NCBI GenBank assembly: GCA_963732865.1
Contig: CAVTBC010000004.1
Span: forward strand, 124,001-188,000
Length of the DNA stretch: 64,000 nucleotides
Origin: JADLGL01 sp963732865
GTDB lineage: Bacteria; Pseudomonadota; Alphaproteobacteria; Rhizobiales; Kaistiaceae
Direction of reading: 5' to 3'
Shown here: in pieces, positions 38,196-46,717 of the stretch
Numbering within the stretch: the first letter of the stretch is position 1
Layout of the letters: each line of letters opens with the position of its first letter
Notes under the pieces: model-generated
What the model saw: only the letters and a program-made list of their open reading frames with translations
Told to the model about the DNA's origin: nothing
Database searches by the model: none
Position numbers and translations under genes: made by a program

Positions 38196-39119
38196 TGGAA
38201 AGCGATCTGGGTTGGTGGGGCGTTCCGATCGGCATTCTCGGCGGCGCGATCCGTGTGTCGACGCCTTTCCTCTTCGTCATCTCTCGGCGAGACGATCACC
38301 GAGAAAAGCGGGCGCATCAATCTCGGGCTCGAGGGCACCCTCGTCTTCGGTGCGATGATCGGCTACGCGGTCGCGTATCTCACCGGTTCGGCCTGGGTCG
38401 GCGTGCTCGCGGGCGGCGCCTGCGGCGCGGTGTTCGGCGCGTTCCATGGTTGGATCTGCAAATTCCCGCGCGTCAACGACATCGCCATCGGCATCGCGCT
38501 GATGCTGTTCGGCACCGGCATCGCGTTCTTCTTCGGCAAGCCCTACATCCAGCCCGTCGCGCCCGATTTGCCGGCGATCCCGCTCGGCTGGTGGTCGAAC
38601 ATCCCGCAGGTCGAGGCGGCGCTGCGCATCAACGTTCTCTTCCCGGTCGGCATCGTCGCTGCGATCGGCCTGTGGTGGGCGTTCAAGAACACCCGCATCG
38701 GGCTCATCGTCCGCACCGTCGGCGACAGCGCCGATGCGGCGCGTGCGCTCGGCTACAACGTCAATCGCGTGCGCCTCCTGGCGACAGCGACGGGCGGCGT
38801 CCTCGCCGGCATCGCCGGGTCGTATCTGTCGCTCTATTACCCCGGCAGCTGGAATGAAGGCATCTCCTCCGGCCAGGGCCTGATGGCCGTGGCGCTCGTC
38901 ATCTTCGCGCGGTGGAATCCGCTGGCCTGCGTTGCTGCTGCGCTGCTCTTCGGCGGCGCGGGAGCGCTCGGTCCGGCGCTGCAATCGGTCGGCGTGACGC
39001 ATGGCTACTATCTCTTCTACGCTGCGCCTTACGTGCTGACGCTCGGCATCATGATCCTCACCTCGTCGAAGAACCGGGCGCTGTCCGGAGCGCCGGGCGA
39101 ATTGTCGATCACGCGGTAG
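38195..39119 (+). CDS. ABC transporter permease 2 (BMP/nucleoside type), one frameshift
   Basis: Second permease of the importer, about 307 residues when corrected. It starts MESDLGWWGVPIGILGGAIR at 38195. One extra base near 38279 breaks the frame in what should read LFVSLGETITEKSGRINLGL, a signature of this permease family. The rest (GLEGTLVFGAMIGYAVAYLT, RVNDIAIGIALMLFGTGIAF, GDSADAARALGYNVNRVR) is intact to the stop. Confidence 0.88.
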
Positions 39120-39131
39120 GGGGAGGCGGCA

Positions 39132-40151
39132 ATGAACGGTCTTGGCGGTCTCAACAAATCGGCGAACGGCGTCGTTATCGGCCTCGTGCAGCTGCAACTG
39201 CCGAACGTCGTCACCAAGGATGACCTTGCGGCGCAGACCGAGAAGATCGTCGCCATGGTCGGCAAGGCGCGCCGCAATCTCGGCACCATGGATCTCGTCG
39301 TCTTCCCGGAATATTCGCTGCACGGCCTCTCGATGGACACCAATCCGGAGATCATGTGCTCGCTCGACGGCCCCGAGGTGGCGGCGTTCAAGCGCGCCTG
39401 TGCCGACAATCACATCTGGGGCTGCTTCTCCATCATGGAGCTCAATCCCGGCGGCATGCCGTACAATTCCGGCATCGTCATCGACGATAGCGGCGAGATC
39501 CGTCTCTACTATCGCAAGCTTCATCCCTGGGTGCCGGTCGAGCCATGGGAGCCGGGCGACATCGGCATTCCGGTGATCGACGGGCCGAAGGGCTGCAAGC
39601 TCGCGCTCATCATCTGCCATGACGGCATGTTCCCGGAGATGGCGCGCGAGTGCGCCTATAAGGGCGCCGAGATCATGCTGCGCACCGCGGGCTACACCGC
39701 GCCGATCCGCGAGTCGTGGCGCTTCACCAATCAGGCGAACGCCTTCTCCAACCTCATGGTCACCGCCAATGTCTGCATGTGCGGATCGGACGGCACGTTC
39801 AATTCCATGGGCGAGGGGATGATCTGCGATTTCGACGGCTCGATCATCGCGCATGGCACGTCCGGCCGCGTGGACGAGATCATCACCGCCGAGGTGCGTC
39901 CCGATCTCGTGCGCGAAGCGCGGCGCGGCTGGGGCGTCGAGAACAACATCTATCAGCTCGGCCATCGCGGCTATGTCGCCGTTACCGGCGGCGCGCGCGA
40001 CTGCCCCTACACCTTCATGCAGGACCTCGTCGCCGGGCGCTATCGGCTGCCCTGGGAAGACGAGGTCAAAATCACCGACGGGACGGGCGAAGGATTCGCC
40101 AAACCCACCCGTCGCTACCAGCAATCGGAAACCGCGGAGGCAGCGGAATGA
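39132..40151 (+). CDS. amiF: Formamidase / aliphatic amidase (nitrilase superfamily)
   Basis: A 339-residue carbon-nitrogen hydrolase. The catalytic triad is visible: E60 in VVFPEYS, K129 in YYRKLHPW and C162 in IICHDGM, and the C-terminal VENNIYQLGHRGYVAVTGGA is very close to AmiF-type formamidases, which turn formamide into formate and ammonia. A related short amide could be the real substrate in this operon. GGGGGAGG precedes the ATG, and the stop overlaps the next gene (ATGA). Confidence 0.85.
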   Translation: MNGLGGLNKSANGVVIGLVQLQLPNVVTKDDLAAQTEKIVAMVGKARRNLGTMDLVVFPEYSLHGLSMDTNPEIMCSLDGPEVAAFKRACADNHIWGCFSIMELNPGGMPYNSGIVIDDSGEIRLYYRKLHPWVPVEPWEPGDIGIPVIDGPKGCKLALIICHDGMFPEMARECAYKGAEIMLRTAGYTAPIRESWRFTNQANAFSNLMVTANVCMCGSDGTFNSMGEGMICDFDGSIIAHGTSGRVDEIITAEVRPDLVREARRGWGVENNIYQLGHRGYVAVTGGARDCPYTFMQDLVAGRYRLPWEDEVKITDGTGEGFAKPTRRYQQSETAEAAE

Positions 40152-40865
40152 ACATGGCCACAATGGATGCGACGCCCGCCGGAACGTTCATCGAACTCCG
40201 ATCCCTATCCCTGGCCGTATAATGGCGACCTCCGACCGGAAAACACCGCGCTTATCATCATCGACATGCAGACCGATTTTTGCGGCGAGGGTGGGTACGT
40301 TGCGTCGATGGGCTACGATCTGTCGCTGACGCAGGCGCCGATTGAACCGATCAAGCGCGTCCTCGCGGCGATGCGCGAAGGCGGCTACCACATCTTCCAT
40401 ACGCGCGAGGGACACCGGCCGGATCTTTCCGACCTGCCGGCGAACAAGCGCTGGCGCTCGCGGCGGATCAACGCCGGCATCGGCGATCCGAGCCCCGCGG
40501 GCAACGGTCTCATCCTCGTGCGCGGCGAGCCCGGCTGGGAGATCATCCCCGAGCTTGCGCCACATCAGGGCGAGACGATCATCGACAAGCCGGGCAAGGG
40601 CTCGTTCTGCGCCACCGACCTTGAGATGGTCCTCCGCCTCAAGGGCATCGACAACATCATCCTCACCGGCATCACCACCGATGTCTGCGTGCACACGACG
40701 ATGCGCGAGGCCAATGACCGCGGCTTCGAATGCGTGCTGCTGGAGGATTGCTGCGGCGCCACCGACTACAACAATCACCTCGCGGCGCTGTCGATGATCA
40801 AGATGCAGGGCGGCGTGTTCGGCGCGGTGTCGAACTCCGAGGCGCTGCTGAAGGTCCTGCCATGA
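40148..40865 (+). CDS. biuH: Biuret amidohydrolase-like cysteine hydrolase, one frameshift
   Basis: Isochorismatase-like hydrolase (238 residues when corrected) that should convert biuret to allophanate and ammonia. The start MNMATMDATPAGTFIE at 40148 overlaps the formamidase stop, but one extra C near 40187 shifts the frame before DPYPWPYNGDLRPENTA. Catalytic residues D39 (IIIDMQTDF), K147 (IIDKPGKGSF) and C180 (TTDVCVHTTMREAND) are present with the 33-residue Lys-Cys spacing of BiuH. RRINAG and EDCCGATDYNNHLAA also match that subgroup. The allophanate hydrolase needed for the next step is four genes downstream. Confidence 0.8.
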
Positions 40866-42436
40866 GCGTGGCCGAGGTGATCGCGCCCGAGCCGCCGGCC
40901 GAAGCGATCGCGCCGAGCCGGCCGGACCGGGCGATCTCGGTCGAGACGATCAACATGACGAAACGCTTCGGCGCCTTCACGGCGCTCGACAGCGTGTCGA
41001 TCAAGATCCCCGCCGGCAGCGTCCATGCGCTGCTCGGCGAAAACGGCGCCGGCAAATCGACGCTGGTGAAATGCATCATGGGCTTCTATCAGCCCACAGA
41101 AGGTGAGCTGATGGTCGAGGACCGTCAGGCGCAGATCTCGACGCCGCGCGATGCGCATGAGCTCGGCCTCGGCATGGTCTATCAGCATTTCACGCTGATT
41201 CCGTCGCTGACGGCGATGGAGAATCTCGTCATCTCGCGGCCCGATGTGCCGGGCGTGATCAACTGGCGCGCCGAGCGCGCGCGCCTGGAAGAATTCCTGT
41301 CGCGCATGCCGTTCCGCATTCCGCTCGACCGCCCGGTCGCGGAACTCGCCGCAGGCCAGAAGCAGAAGCTGGAAATCCTCAAGCAGCTGTATCTCGAAAG
41401 CCGCTTCCTCATTCTCGACGAACCGACCTCGGTGCTGACGCCGGGCGAGGCCGAGGAAGTGCTCGGCCTTCTCAAGGGCATGGCCGAGAAGGGCGAACTG
41501 ACGATCCTGATGATCACGCACAAATTCCGCGAGGTCGAAGCCTTCGCCGAAGCGGTCAGCGTGTTGCGCCGCGGAAAGCTGACCGGCTCGGGCAAGACCG
41601 GTGAGCTGACGCGCAAGGACATGGCGGCGATGATGATCGGCGACAAGACGATCGCCGCCGTCGCCAAGCGCGAGGGCGAACCGGACAAGACCAGGCCGGT
41701 GCTGAAGCTCGAAGGCCTCGCGGTCGACGATCTGTCCGGCCTGAAGTCGGTCAACGTCGGCGAACTCATTGTCCATTCGCGCGAGATCGTCGGTATTGCC
41801 GGCGTGTCCGGCAACGGCCAGAAGGAACTCGCCGAGGCGCTCGGCGGCCAGCTCGTGCCGAAGAGCGGTACCGTTGATGTCGAGGGCGCTACCTATTCCG
41901 GCAAGCGCGACGAGTCGCGCTCGCACAAGGTCCGCTTCATTCCGGAGGAGCCGCTACGCAACGCCTGCGCGCCGCGCATGTCGGTGACAGAGAACATGGC
42001 CTTCCGCACGTTCGATGAGAAGGATGACGGCAAGGTCGTGTGGCTCCGCCCGCGGCGCATGCGCAATTATGCGCGGAAGCTCGTCGACCTTTTCGGCGTG
42101 AAGACAGCATCCATCGCTGCGCCGATCTCGACGCTTTCTGGCGGCAATGTGCAGCGCGCCGTGCTGGCGCGCGAACTCACCGGCGAGGTCGATCTCCTCA
42201 TCGTCACCAATCCCTGCTTCGGTCTCGACTTTGCGGCGGTCGCCGATATCCGCTCGCAGATCGTTGCGGCGCGCAACGGCGGCGCGGCCGTGCTTCTCAT
42301 CTCCGAGGATCTCGACGAGATCCTCGAACTTTCAGACCGCATCCTGGTGATGTCGGAAGGCAAGATCGTCTATGAGACGCCGCGCGCCGAAGCCGACGTC
42401 GTCGTCATCGGTCAACATATGGCGGGACATCACTGA
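40862..42436 (+). CDS. ABC transporter ATP-binding protein, duplicated (BMP/nucleoside type)
   Basis: A 524-residue ATPase with two nucleotide-binding domains that powers the two permeases encoded upstream. The first domain has a full Walker A (GENGAGKST), a Q-loop segment (VYQHFTLIPSLTAMEN) and Walker B (LILDEPTSVLTP). In the second the Walker A is GVSGNGQKEL and the Walker B region reads LLIVTNPCFGLDF, so it is catalytically degenerate, as is usual for this subfamily. The gene overlaps biuH by ATGA and interrupts the hydrolase genes. Confidence 0.93.
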   Translation: MSVAEVIAPEPPAEAIAPSRPDRAISVETINMTKRFGAFTALDSVSIKIPAGSVHALLGENGAGKSTLVKCIMGFYQPTEGELMVEDRQAQISTPRDAHELGLGMVYQHFTLIPSLTAMENLVISRPDVPGVINWRAERARLEEFLSRMPFRIPLDRPVAELAAGQKQKLEILKQLYLESRFLILDEPTSVLTPGEAEEVLGLLKGMAEKGELTILMITHKFREVEAFAEAVSVLRRGKLTGSGKTGELTRKDMAAMMIGDKTIAAVAKREGEPDKTRPVLKLEGLAVDDLSGLKSVNVGELIVHSREIVGIAGVSGNGQKELAEALGGQLVPKSGTVDVEGATYSGKRDESRSHKVRFIPEEPLRNACAPRMSVTENMAFRTFDEKDDGKVVWLRPRRMRNYARKLVDLFGVKTASIAAPISTLSGGNVQRAVLARELTGEVDLLIVTNPCFGLDFAAVADIRSQIVAARNGGAAVLLISEDLDEILELSDRILVMSEGKIVYETPRAEADVVVIGQHMAGHH

Positions 42437-42438
42437 CG

Positions 42439-43105
42439 ATGGCGGAAATCGACGCGGAACCCTTCACCTTCAATTTCGATCCAGCGGCGACGGCGCTGAT
42501 CGTCATCGACATGCAGCGCGACTTCATTGAGCCTGGCGGCTTCGGCGAAAGCCTCGGCAATGATGTGTCGCGCCTGGAAGCGATCGTGCCGACGGTGGCG
42601 AAGCTGATCGCCGGCTTCCGCGAAGCCGGCCTGCCGGTGATCCATACGATGGAGTGTCATCGGCCCGATCTCTCGGACTGTCCGCCGTCGAAACGCGAGC
42701 GCGGCAATCCATCACGGCGTATCGGCGACCCCGGGTCGATGGGCCGCCTCCTCATCTCCGGCGAGCCGGGGACCGAGATCATCGCCGAACTCGCGCCTTT
42801 CCCGTCGGAGATCGTCATCGAGAAGCCGGGGAAGGGCGCCTTCTACGCGCACCGACCTCACCGACATATTGAAGGACCGCGGCATCAATCATCTCGTCTT
42901 TGCCGGCGTCACCACCGAAGTCTGCGTGCAGACGACGATGCGCGAGGCGAACGATCGCGGCTATGACACGCTCCTCGCCGAGGACGCGACGGAGAGCTAC
43001 TTCCCCGAATTCAAGGCGGCGACGCTGGCGATGATCAGGGCGCAAGGCGCGATTGTCGGCTGGACGGCGACCACCGATCAAATCGTCGAGGCGCTTCGTG
43101 GCTGA
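42439..43105 (+). CDS. Isochorismatase-like cysteine hydrolase 2 (triuret/biuret type?), one frameshift
   Basis: A second cysteine hydrolase, about 221 residues when corrected. One extra base near 42850 breaks the frame after KPGKGAFYA; it resumes as TDLTDILKDRGINHLVFAGV. The triad D24 (VIDMQRDF), K129 (EKPGKGAF) and C162 (TTEVCVQTTMREAND) is intact with the same Lys-Cys spacing as the biuret enzyme, but binding-loop residues differ (CHRPDLSDCPPSKRERG). Triuret hydrolases belong to this family, so triuret or a similar ureide is a plausible substrate. The name is inference. Confidence 0.72.
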
Positions 43106-43445
43106 TCCCCGGGCCATTGCCGATCTGTTGCAGGGGGGCTGGCGCACGGCAGACTTCGGGCCCTTCCGCGAGGGCGTCGAGATGTGCCTGATCGGCGGCG
43201 ACGCCGATGGCGCCAGCGTAGCCCTCCTCCGCTACCAACCGGGTGCGTCGGTGCCGATGCACGAGCACACCGGCCTTGAGACCGTCATCGTCCTCGATGG
43301 ATCGCAGTCCGACGAGCGCGGGCGCTATCATAGCGGGACGATGTCGATCAATCCGGCCGGTACCCGGCATTCGGTCTGGTCGGAGGAGGGCTGCGTCGTT
43401 CTCATTCACTGGGAGAGCCCGGTCCGAATCATCGATCAGCCATAG
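43098..43445 (+). CDS. Cupin-domain protein
   Basis: A 115-residue single cupin from the GTG at 43098, which overlaps the end of the preceding gene. Metal-ligand candidates are the histidines in VPMHEHTGLETVIVLDG and TRHSVW. Small ChrR-like cupins next to amidases can bind metals or isomerise or hydrolyse small intermediates. No catalytic role can be assigned. Confidence 0.8.
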   Translation: MADPRAIADLLQGGWRTADFGPFREGVEMCLIGGDADGASVALLRYQPGASVPMHEHTGLETVIVLDGSQSDERGRYHSGTMSINPAGTRHSVWSEEGCVVLIHWESPVRIIDQP

Positions 43446-43460
43446 GGGAACGGCGGATTG

Positions 43461-45278
43461 ATGCGGAAAGTGACGGACCTGCCTTTCACGATTCCGGAGC
43501 TGCGCGCCGCCTATGCCGAAGGCTTGGCGCCGCGTGACGTGGCGGCGGAGTTCTATCGCCGGCTCTCCGCTGCCGATGACCCCGGCATCTTTGTTTCGCT
43601 GGCCGATGAAACGGCGCTCACGGCCGAGGCGGACAGGCTCGGCGCGTTCGATCCCGCGTTGCCGCTGTGGGGCATGCCGGTCGCGGTGAAGGACAATATC
43701 GACGTTGCCGGCATGGCGACGACGGTAGCCTGTCCCGACTACGCCTATGTCGCCAGCGAAGATGCCGAGGCCGTGGCGCGGCTGCGCGCCGCCGGCGCGC
43801 TGATCGTCGGCAAGACCAATCTCGACCAGTTCGCCACCGGGCTGGTCGGCGTGCGCACGCCCTATCCCGTACCGCGCAATCCGATCGCCGCAGACCTCAT
43901 TCCCGGCGGGTCGTCGTCAGGATCCGCCGTTGCCGTCGCGCGCGGCATCGTCGCTGCCGCGCTGGGAACCGATACCGCCGGGTCGGGCCGCGTTCCGGCC
44001 GCGCTCAACAACATCGTCGGCCTCAAGCCGAGCCTTGGAGCGGTATCGACGCGTGGCGTCGTGCCGGCATGCCAGAGCCTCGACTGCATCTCGGTGTTCG
44101 CGTTGACCGTCGAAGACGCGTGGACGGTGTTCGCCGCGGTGGCTGGCTACGATAGCGGCGATCCGTATTCGCGCCGCCTGCCGTCGCCGCACCTGCAGCA
44201 ACCGGTTCCGGGCATTCGCATCGGCGTGCCGCGAATGCGCGACCGGGGCTTCGGTCGTCAGGAGGACGTGCATGCGTTTCAGTTGGCGATGGCCTCGCTC
44301 GCCGGCGGCGGCGCCGAACTGACGTCGGTCGATTTCACCGACCTCTTCGCGGTGGCCCGTCTTCTCTATGACGGGCCGTGGCTGGCGGAACGCTATTCGG
44401 CGATCCGCCCCTTCATCGACGAGCACCCCGAGGCGCTGCTGCCGGTGACGCGCGAGATCATTTCGCGCGGTGCGGCGATCAGCGCTGCCGATACCTTCGA
44501 CGGACTGCATCGCCTGCGCGAACTCGCTGCCAAGATCGAGCCGATCTGGGACGAGGTCGACGTCCTTTGCGTGCCGACGATTCCGCGGCCCTGCACGCTC
44601 GCCGATATCGAGGCCGATCCGCTCGGCCGCAACGCCGAACTCGGCATCTATACCAATTTCGTCAATCTGCTCGGCCTTTGCGCGCTTGCCGTCCCGGCGC
44701 AATGGCGGGGCAGCAATCGGCCCTCCGGCATCACGCTGATCGGCCGCGACGGCGCCGACGGTCTGTTGGCGACGATCGGTCGGCGGGTCCACGTTGCCGC
44801 CGGCCGGCGTCTTGGCGCAACCGACTGGCCGATGCCGGTCAATGCGTGGCCCCTCGGAGCGCGCTCCGATGCAATCGCCGTCGTGGTGTTCGGCGCGCAT
44901 CTTTCCGGACTGCCGCTCAACGGCGAGCTTACCCGCGCGGGCGCGGAATTCCTGGAGGCGGTCCGCACCGCGCCCGACTACCGCATGTTCGCCTTGGCCG
45001 GCCTGACCGAAAGGCCGGGACTTGTTCGCGTCGAAGAGGGGCAGGGAACGGCCGTCGAGGGCGAGATCTGGCTTCTGCCGCCGGAAGGCTTCGGCCGCTT
45101 CGTCGACGGTATCGCCCCGCCGCTGGCGATCGGCTCGGTCCGTCTCGAGGACGGCCGGCTGGTGAAGGGTTTCCTAGCCGAGACCGAGGGCGTGCGCGGC
45201 GCGCCGGATATCAGCCGCCATGGTGGCTGGCGGTCTTATCTTCGCTGGAAGGCTGAGGCGAACGCCCCGGCGAAATAG
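43461..45278 (+). CDS. atzF: Allophanate hydrolase
   Basis: A 605-residue amidase-signature enzyme that hydrolyses allophanate to ammonia and carbon dioxide, the last step of biuret and cyanurate breakdown. The Ser-cisSer-Lys triad is visible (about K77 in VAVKDNIDVAG, serines in GGSSSGSAVAV, nucleophile Ser in TDTAGSGRVP). The amidase domain fills about 1-430. The remaining 170 residues match the C-terminal domain of AtzF (GAHLSGLPLNGEL, LPPEGFGRFVDGI). ATG at 43461 is preferred over the adjacent TTG. The last 68 bases overlap the convergent GntR gene. Confidence 0.94.
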   Translation: MRKVTDLPFTIPELRAAYAEGLAPRDVAAEFYRRLSAADDPGIFVSLADETALTAEADRLGAFDPALPLWGMPVAVKDNIDVAGMATTVACPDYAYVASEDAEAVARLRAAGALIVGKTNLDQFATGLVGVRTPYPVPRNPIAADLIPGGSSSGSAVAVARGIVAAALGTDTAGSGRVPAALNNIVGLKPSLGAVSTRGVVPACQSLDCISVFALTVEDAWTVFAAVAGYDSGDPYSRRLPSPHLQQPVPGIRIGVPRMRDRGFGRQEDVHAFQLAMASLAGGGAELTSVDFTDLFAVARLLYDGPWLAERYSAIRPFIDEHPEALLPVTREIISRGAAISAADTFDGLHRLRELAAKIEPIWDEVDVLCVPTIPRPCTLADIEADPLGRNAELGIYTNFVNLLGLCALAVPAQWRGSNRPSGITLIGRDGADGLLATIGRRVHVAAGRRLGATDWPMPVNAWPLGARSDAIAVVVFGAHLSGLPLNGELTRAGAEFLEAVRTAPDYRMFALAGLTERPGLVRVEEGQGTAVEGEIWLLPPEGFGRFVDGIAPPLAIGSVRLEDGRLVKGFLAETEGVRGAPDISRHGGWRSYLRWKAEANAPAK

Positions 45279-45954
45279 TCTCAGCGCGCTCGTGACCGGG
45301 GATCGCCTGCGTCACCGTCTCAACGGCGGTCCGGACGACGAGGATATGCCGGCGCATCTGCGCCGCCGCGCGTTCGCCGTCGCCCTGCAGGATCGCTTCG
45401 ACGACCTGCCCATGCTCGACATGCGATTTGGTGATGCGGCCGACGGTCTCGAACTGGGCATGGCGGAACGGAACCAGGCGCGTGCGCACGGACTGCGTCA
45501 GGTCGGAGAGAAACTCGTTATGCGCGCCGGCATAGATTGCCTCGTGGAAGACGTCATTGGCATTGACGTAGCGCGCCTGCTCTCCGGCGGAGACGACCGA
45601 GCCGGTCGAGATGTGCAACGCTTCCAGGTCGCGGCGTTCGCGCGGCGTCATCGAGGCCGCCGCCAGGCGGGCACAGAGCGCCTCCAACTCCGCCATGACG
45701 ACGAACATCTCGTCGATCCCCTGTTCGGAAATGGTAGCGGCGACGGCACCGCGATGCGGCCGGGCTTCGGCGAGACCGATGGCTTCGAGCTGGCGGATCG
45801 CTTCGCGCACCGGCGTACGCGAGACGCCGAAGGCGTTCGCCAGCCGCGTTTCATCGAGCGCCTCGCCCGGTTTGATACGTCCGTGGACGATATCGTCGGC
45901 GAGGGAGGCCTGAATGGCGTGCGCGCGGGTGGCTCTGACCTTGGTTCTGGGCAT
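45211..45954 (-). CDS. GntR/FCD-family transcriptional regulator
   Basis: A 247-residue regulator, with an N-terminal winged helix (about 10-75, LANAFGVSRTPVREAIRQLE) and an FCD effector domain (about 95-215) with metal-ligand histidines (FHEAIYAGAHN, SHVEHGQVV). It is convergent with atzF and overlaps its 3' end by 68 bases. It probably senses a pathway intermediate and represses the upstream catabolic operon. No operator was recognised. Confidence 0.88.
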   Translation of the reverse strand: MPRTKVRATRAHAIQASLADDIVHGRIKPGEALDETRLANAFGVSRTPVREAIRQLEAIGLAEARPHRGAVAATISEQGIDEMFVVMAELEALCARLAAASMTPRERRDLEALHISTGSVVSAGEQARYVNANDVFHEAIYAGAHNEFLSDLTQSVRTRLVPFRHAQFETVGRITKSHVEHGQVVEAILQGDGERAAAQMRRHILVVRTAVETVTQAIPGHERAETISPGRSPQPSSEDKTASHHGG

Positions 45955-46151
45955 TCGCTGTCGATAGTGGCGAGGTCGGTGGCCGAACGGGCGCTCAGTC
46001 TATCACAATCGTAACGGGCGCGAGCGCCGACGGTTCCACCGATTGGGCGGCCAATTATCGCCGGCCAATAGCATTCTTCGCGCCATGACGACAATCGTCG
46101 ATGGCAGAGCAATCCTGGTGGGTGAAGTGATGCCCGCGGGGGATGTCCTGG

Positions 46152-46571
46152 CTAGAGCGCGCGCATGCGGTTGTTGCGCGGATTGTCCTCGACCTCGGCG
46201 AGGCCGAGCGCGGCCATCACCGGCGGCACGTAAACGGCGAACCGGCCACGCAGTCCCTTCTTCAGGCCGTACCAGCCGCCGACCGGATTGTCCTTGGCGC
46301 GGGCCCAGGCCTCGACCGTTCCGTCCGCTGCCGGCTTCTGCTCGTCGGCGCCGCCGAGCGGTACCCAGTCGCCCGCCTTGCGCAACATCGCGTGGAGGTC
46401 CTCAAGACAGCGCAACTGATAGCGGAGCTCCGTCTTGCCCGCGCGGACGACCAGCGCAGGCGGGTCAAGCGCTGCATCGCGGAAGGCCTCGAAGGACGAA
46501 CGGCCTCCCGGCGTTGCCAGCTGCCAGGGTGATTCCCGTGTGCCCTCGCCCGAATTCTTCGACCCGCCCAT
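46152..46571 (-). CDS. Conserved hypothetical protein
   Basis: A 139-residue soluble protein starting MGGSKNSGEGTRESPWQLAT. A GxSxFEAFRDAALDPPALVV segment is followed by a conserved-looking central part (TELRYQLRCLEDLHAMLRKA, GDWVPLGGADEQK, NPVGGWYGLKKGLRGRFAVYVPP). Its codon usage and the absence of a competing frame favour a real gene. No enzyme motif is visible and I do not recognise the family with confidence. Confidence 0.7.
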   Translation of the reverse strand: MGGSKNSGEGTRESPWQLATPGGRSSFEAFRDAALDPPALVVRAGKTELRYQLRCLEDLHAMLRKAGDWVPLGGADEQKPAADGTVEAWARAKDNPVGGWYGLKKGLRGRFAVYVPPVMAALGLAEVEDNPRNNRMRAL

Positions 46572-46717
46572 CTGCGTTCCTCCCGCATGACACCGTCGCC
46601 AGAGTATAGGCGCGCCTGCTCGTGCGGCGGGGGTAGACCGTTACCAGGTTCGCAGCGCCGGCGTTATTCCGGCACACACTGAGCGACTTGCGCCGGCGTC
46701 GTGAAGGCTCCGCCAGG

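Noticed and set aside
40862..42436. Degenerate second ATPase domain as evidence of a broken transporter
   Set aside because: A non-canonical second Walker A (GxSGNGQ) is normal in ATPases of BMP/nucleoside-type importers.
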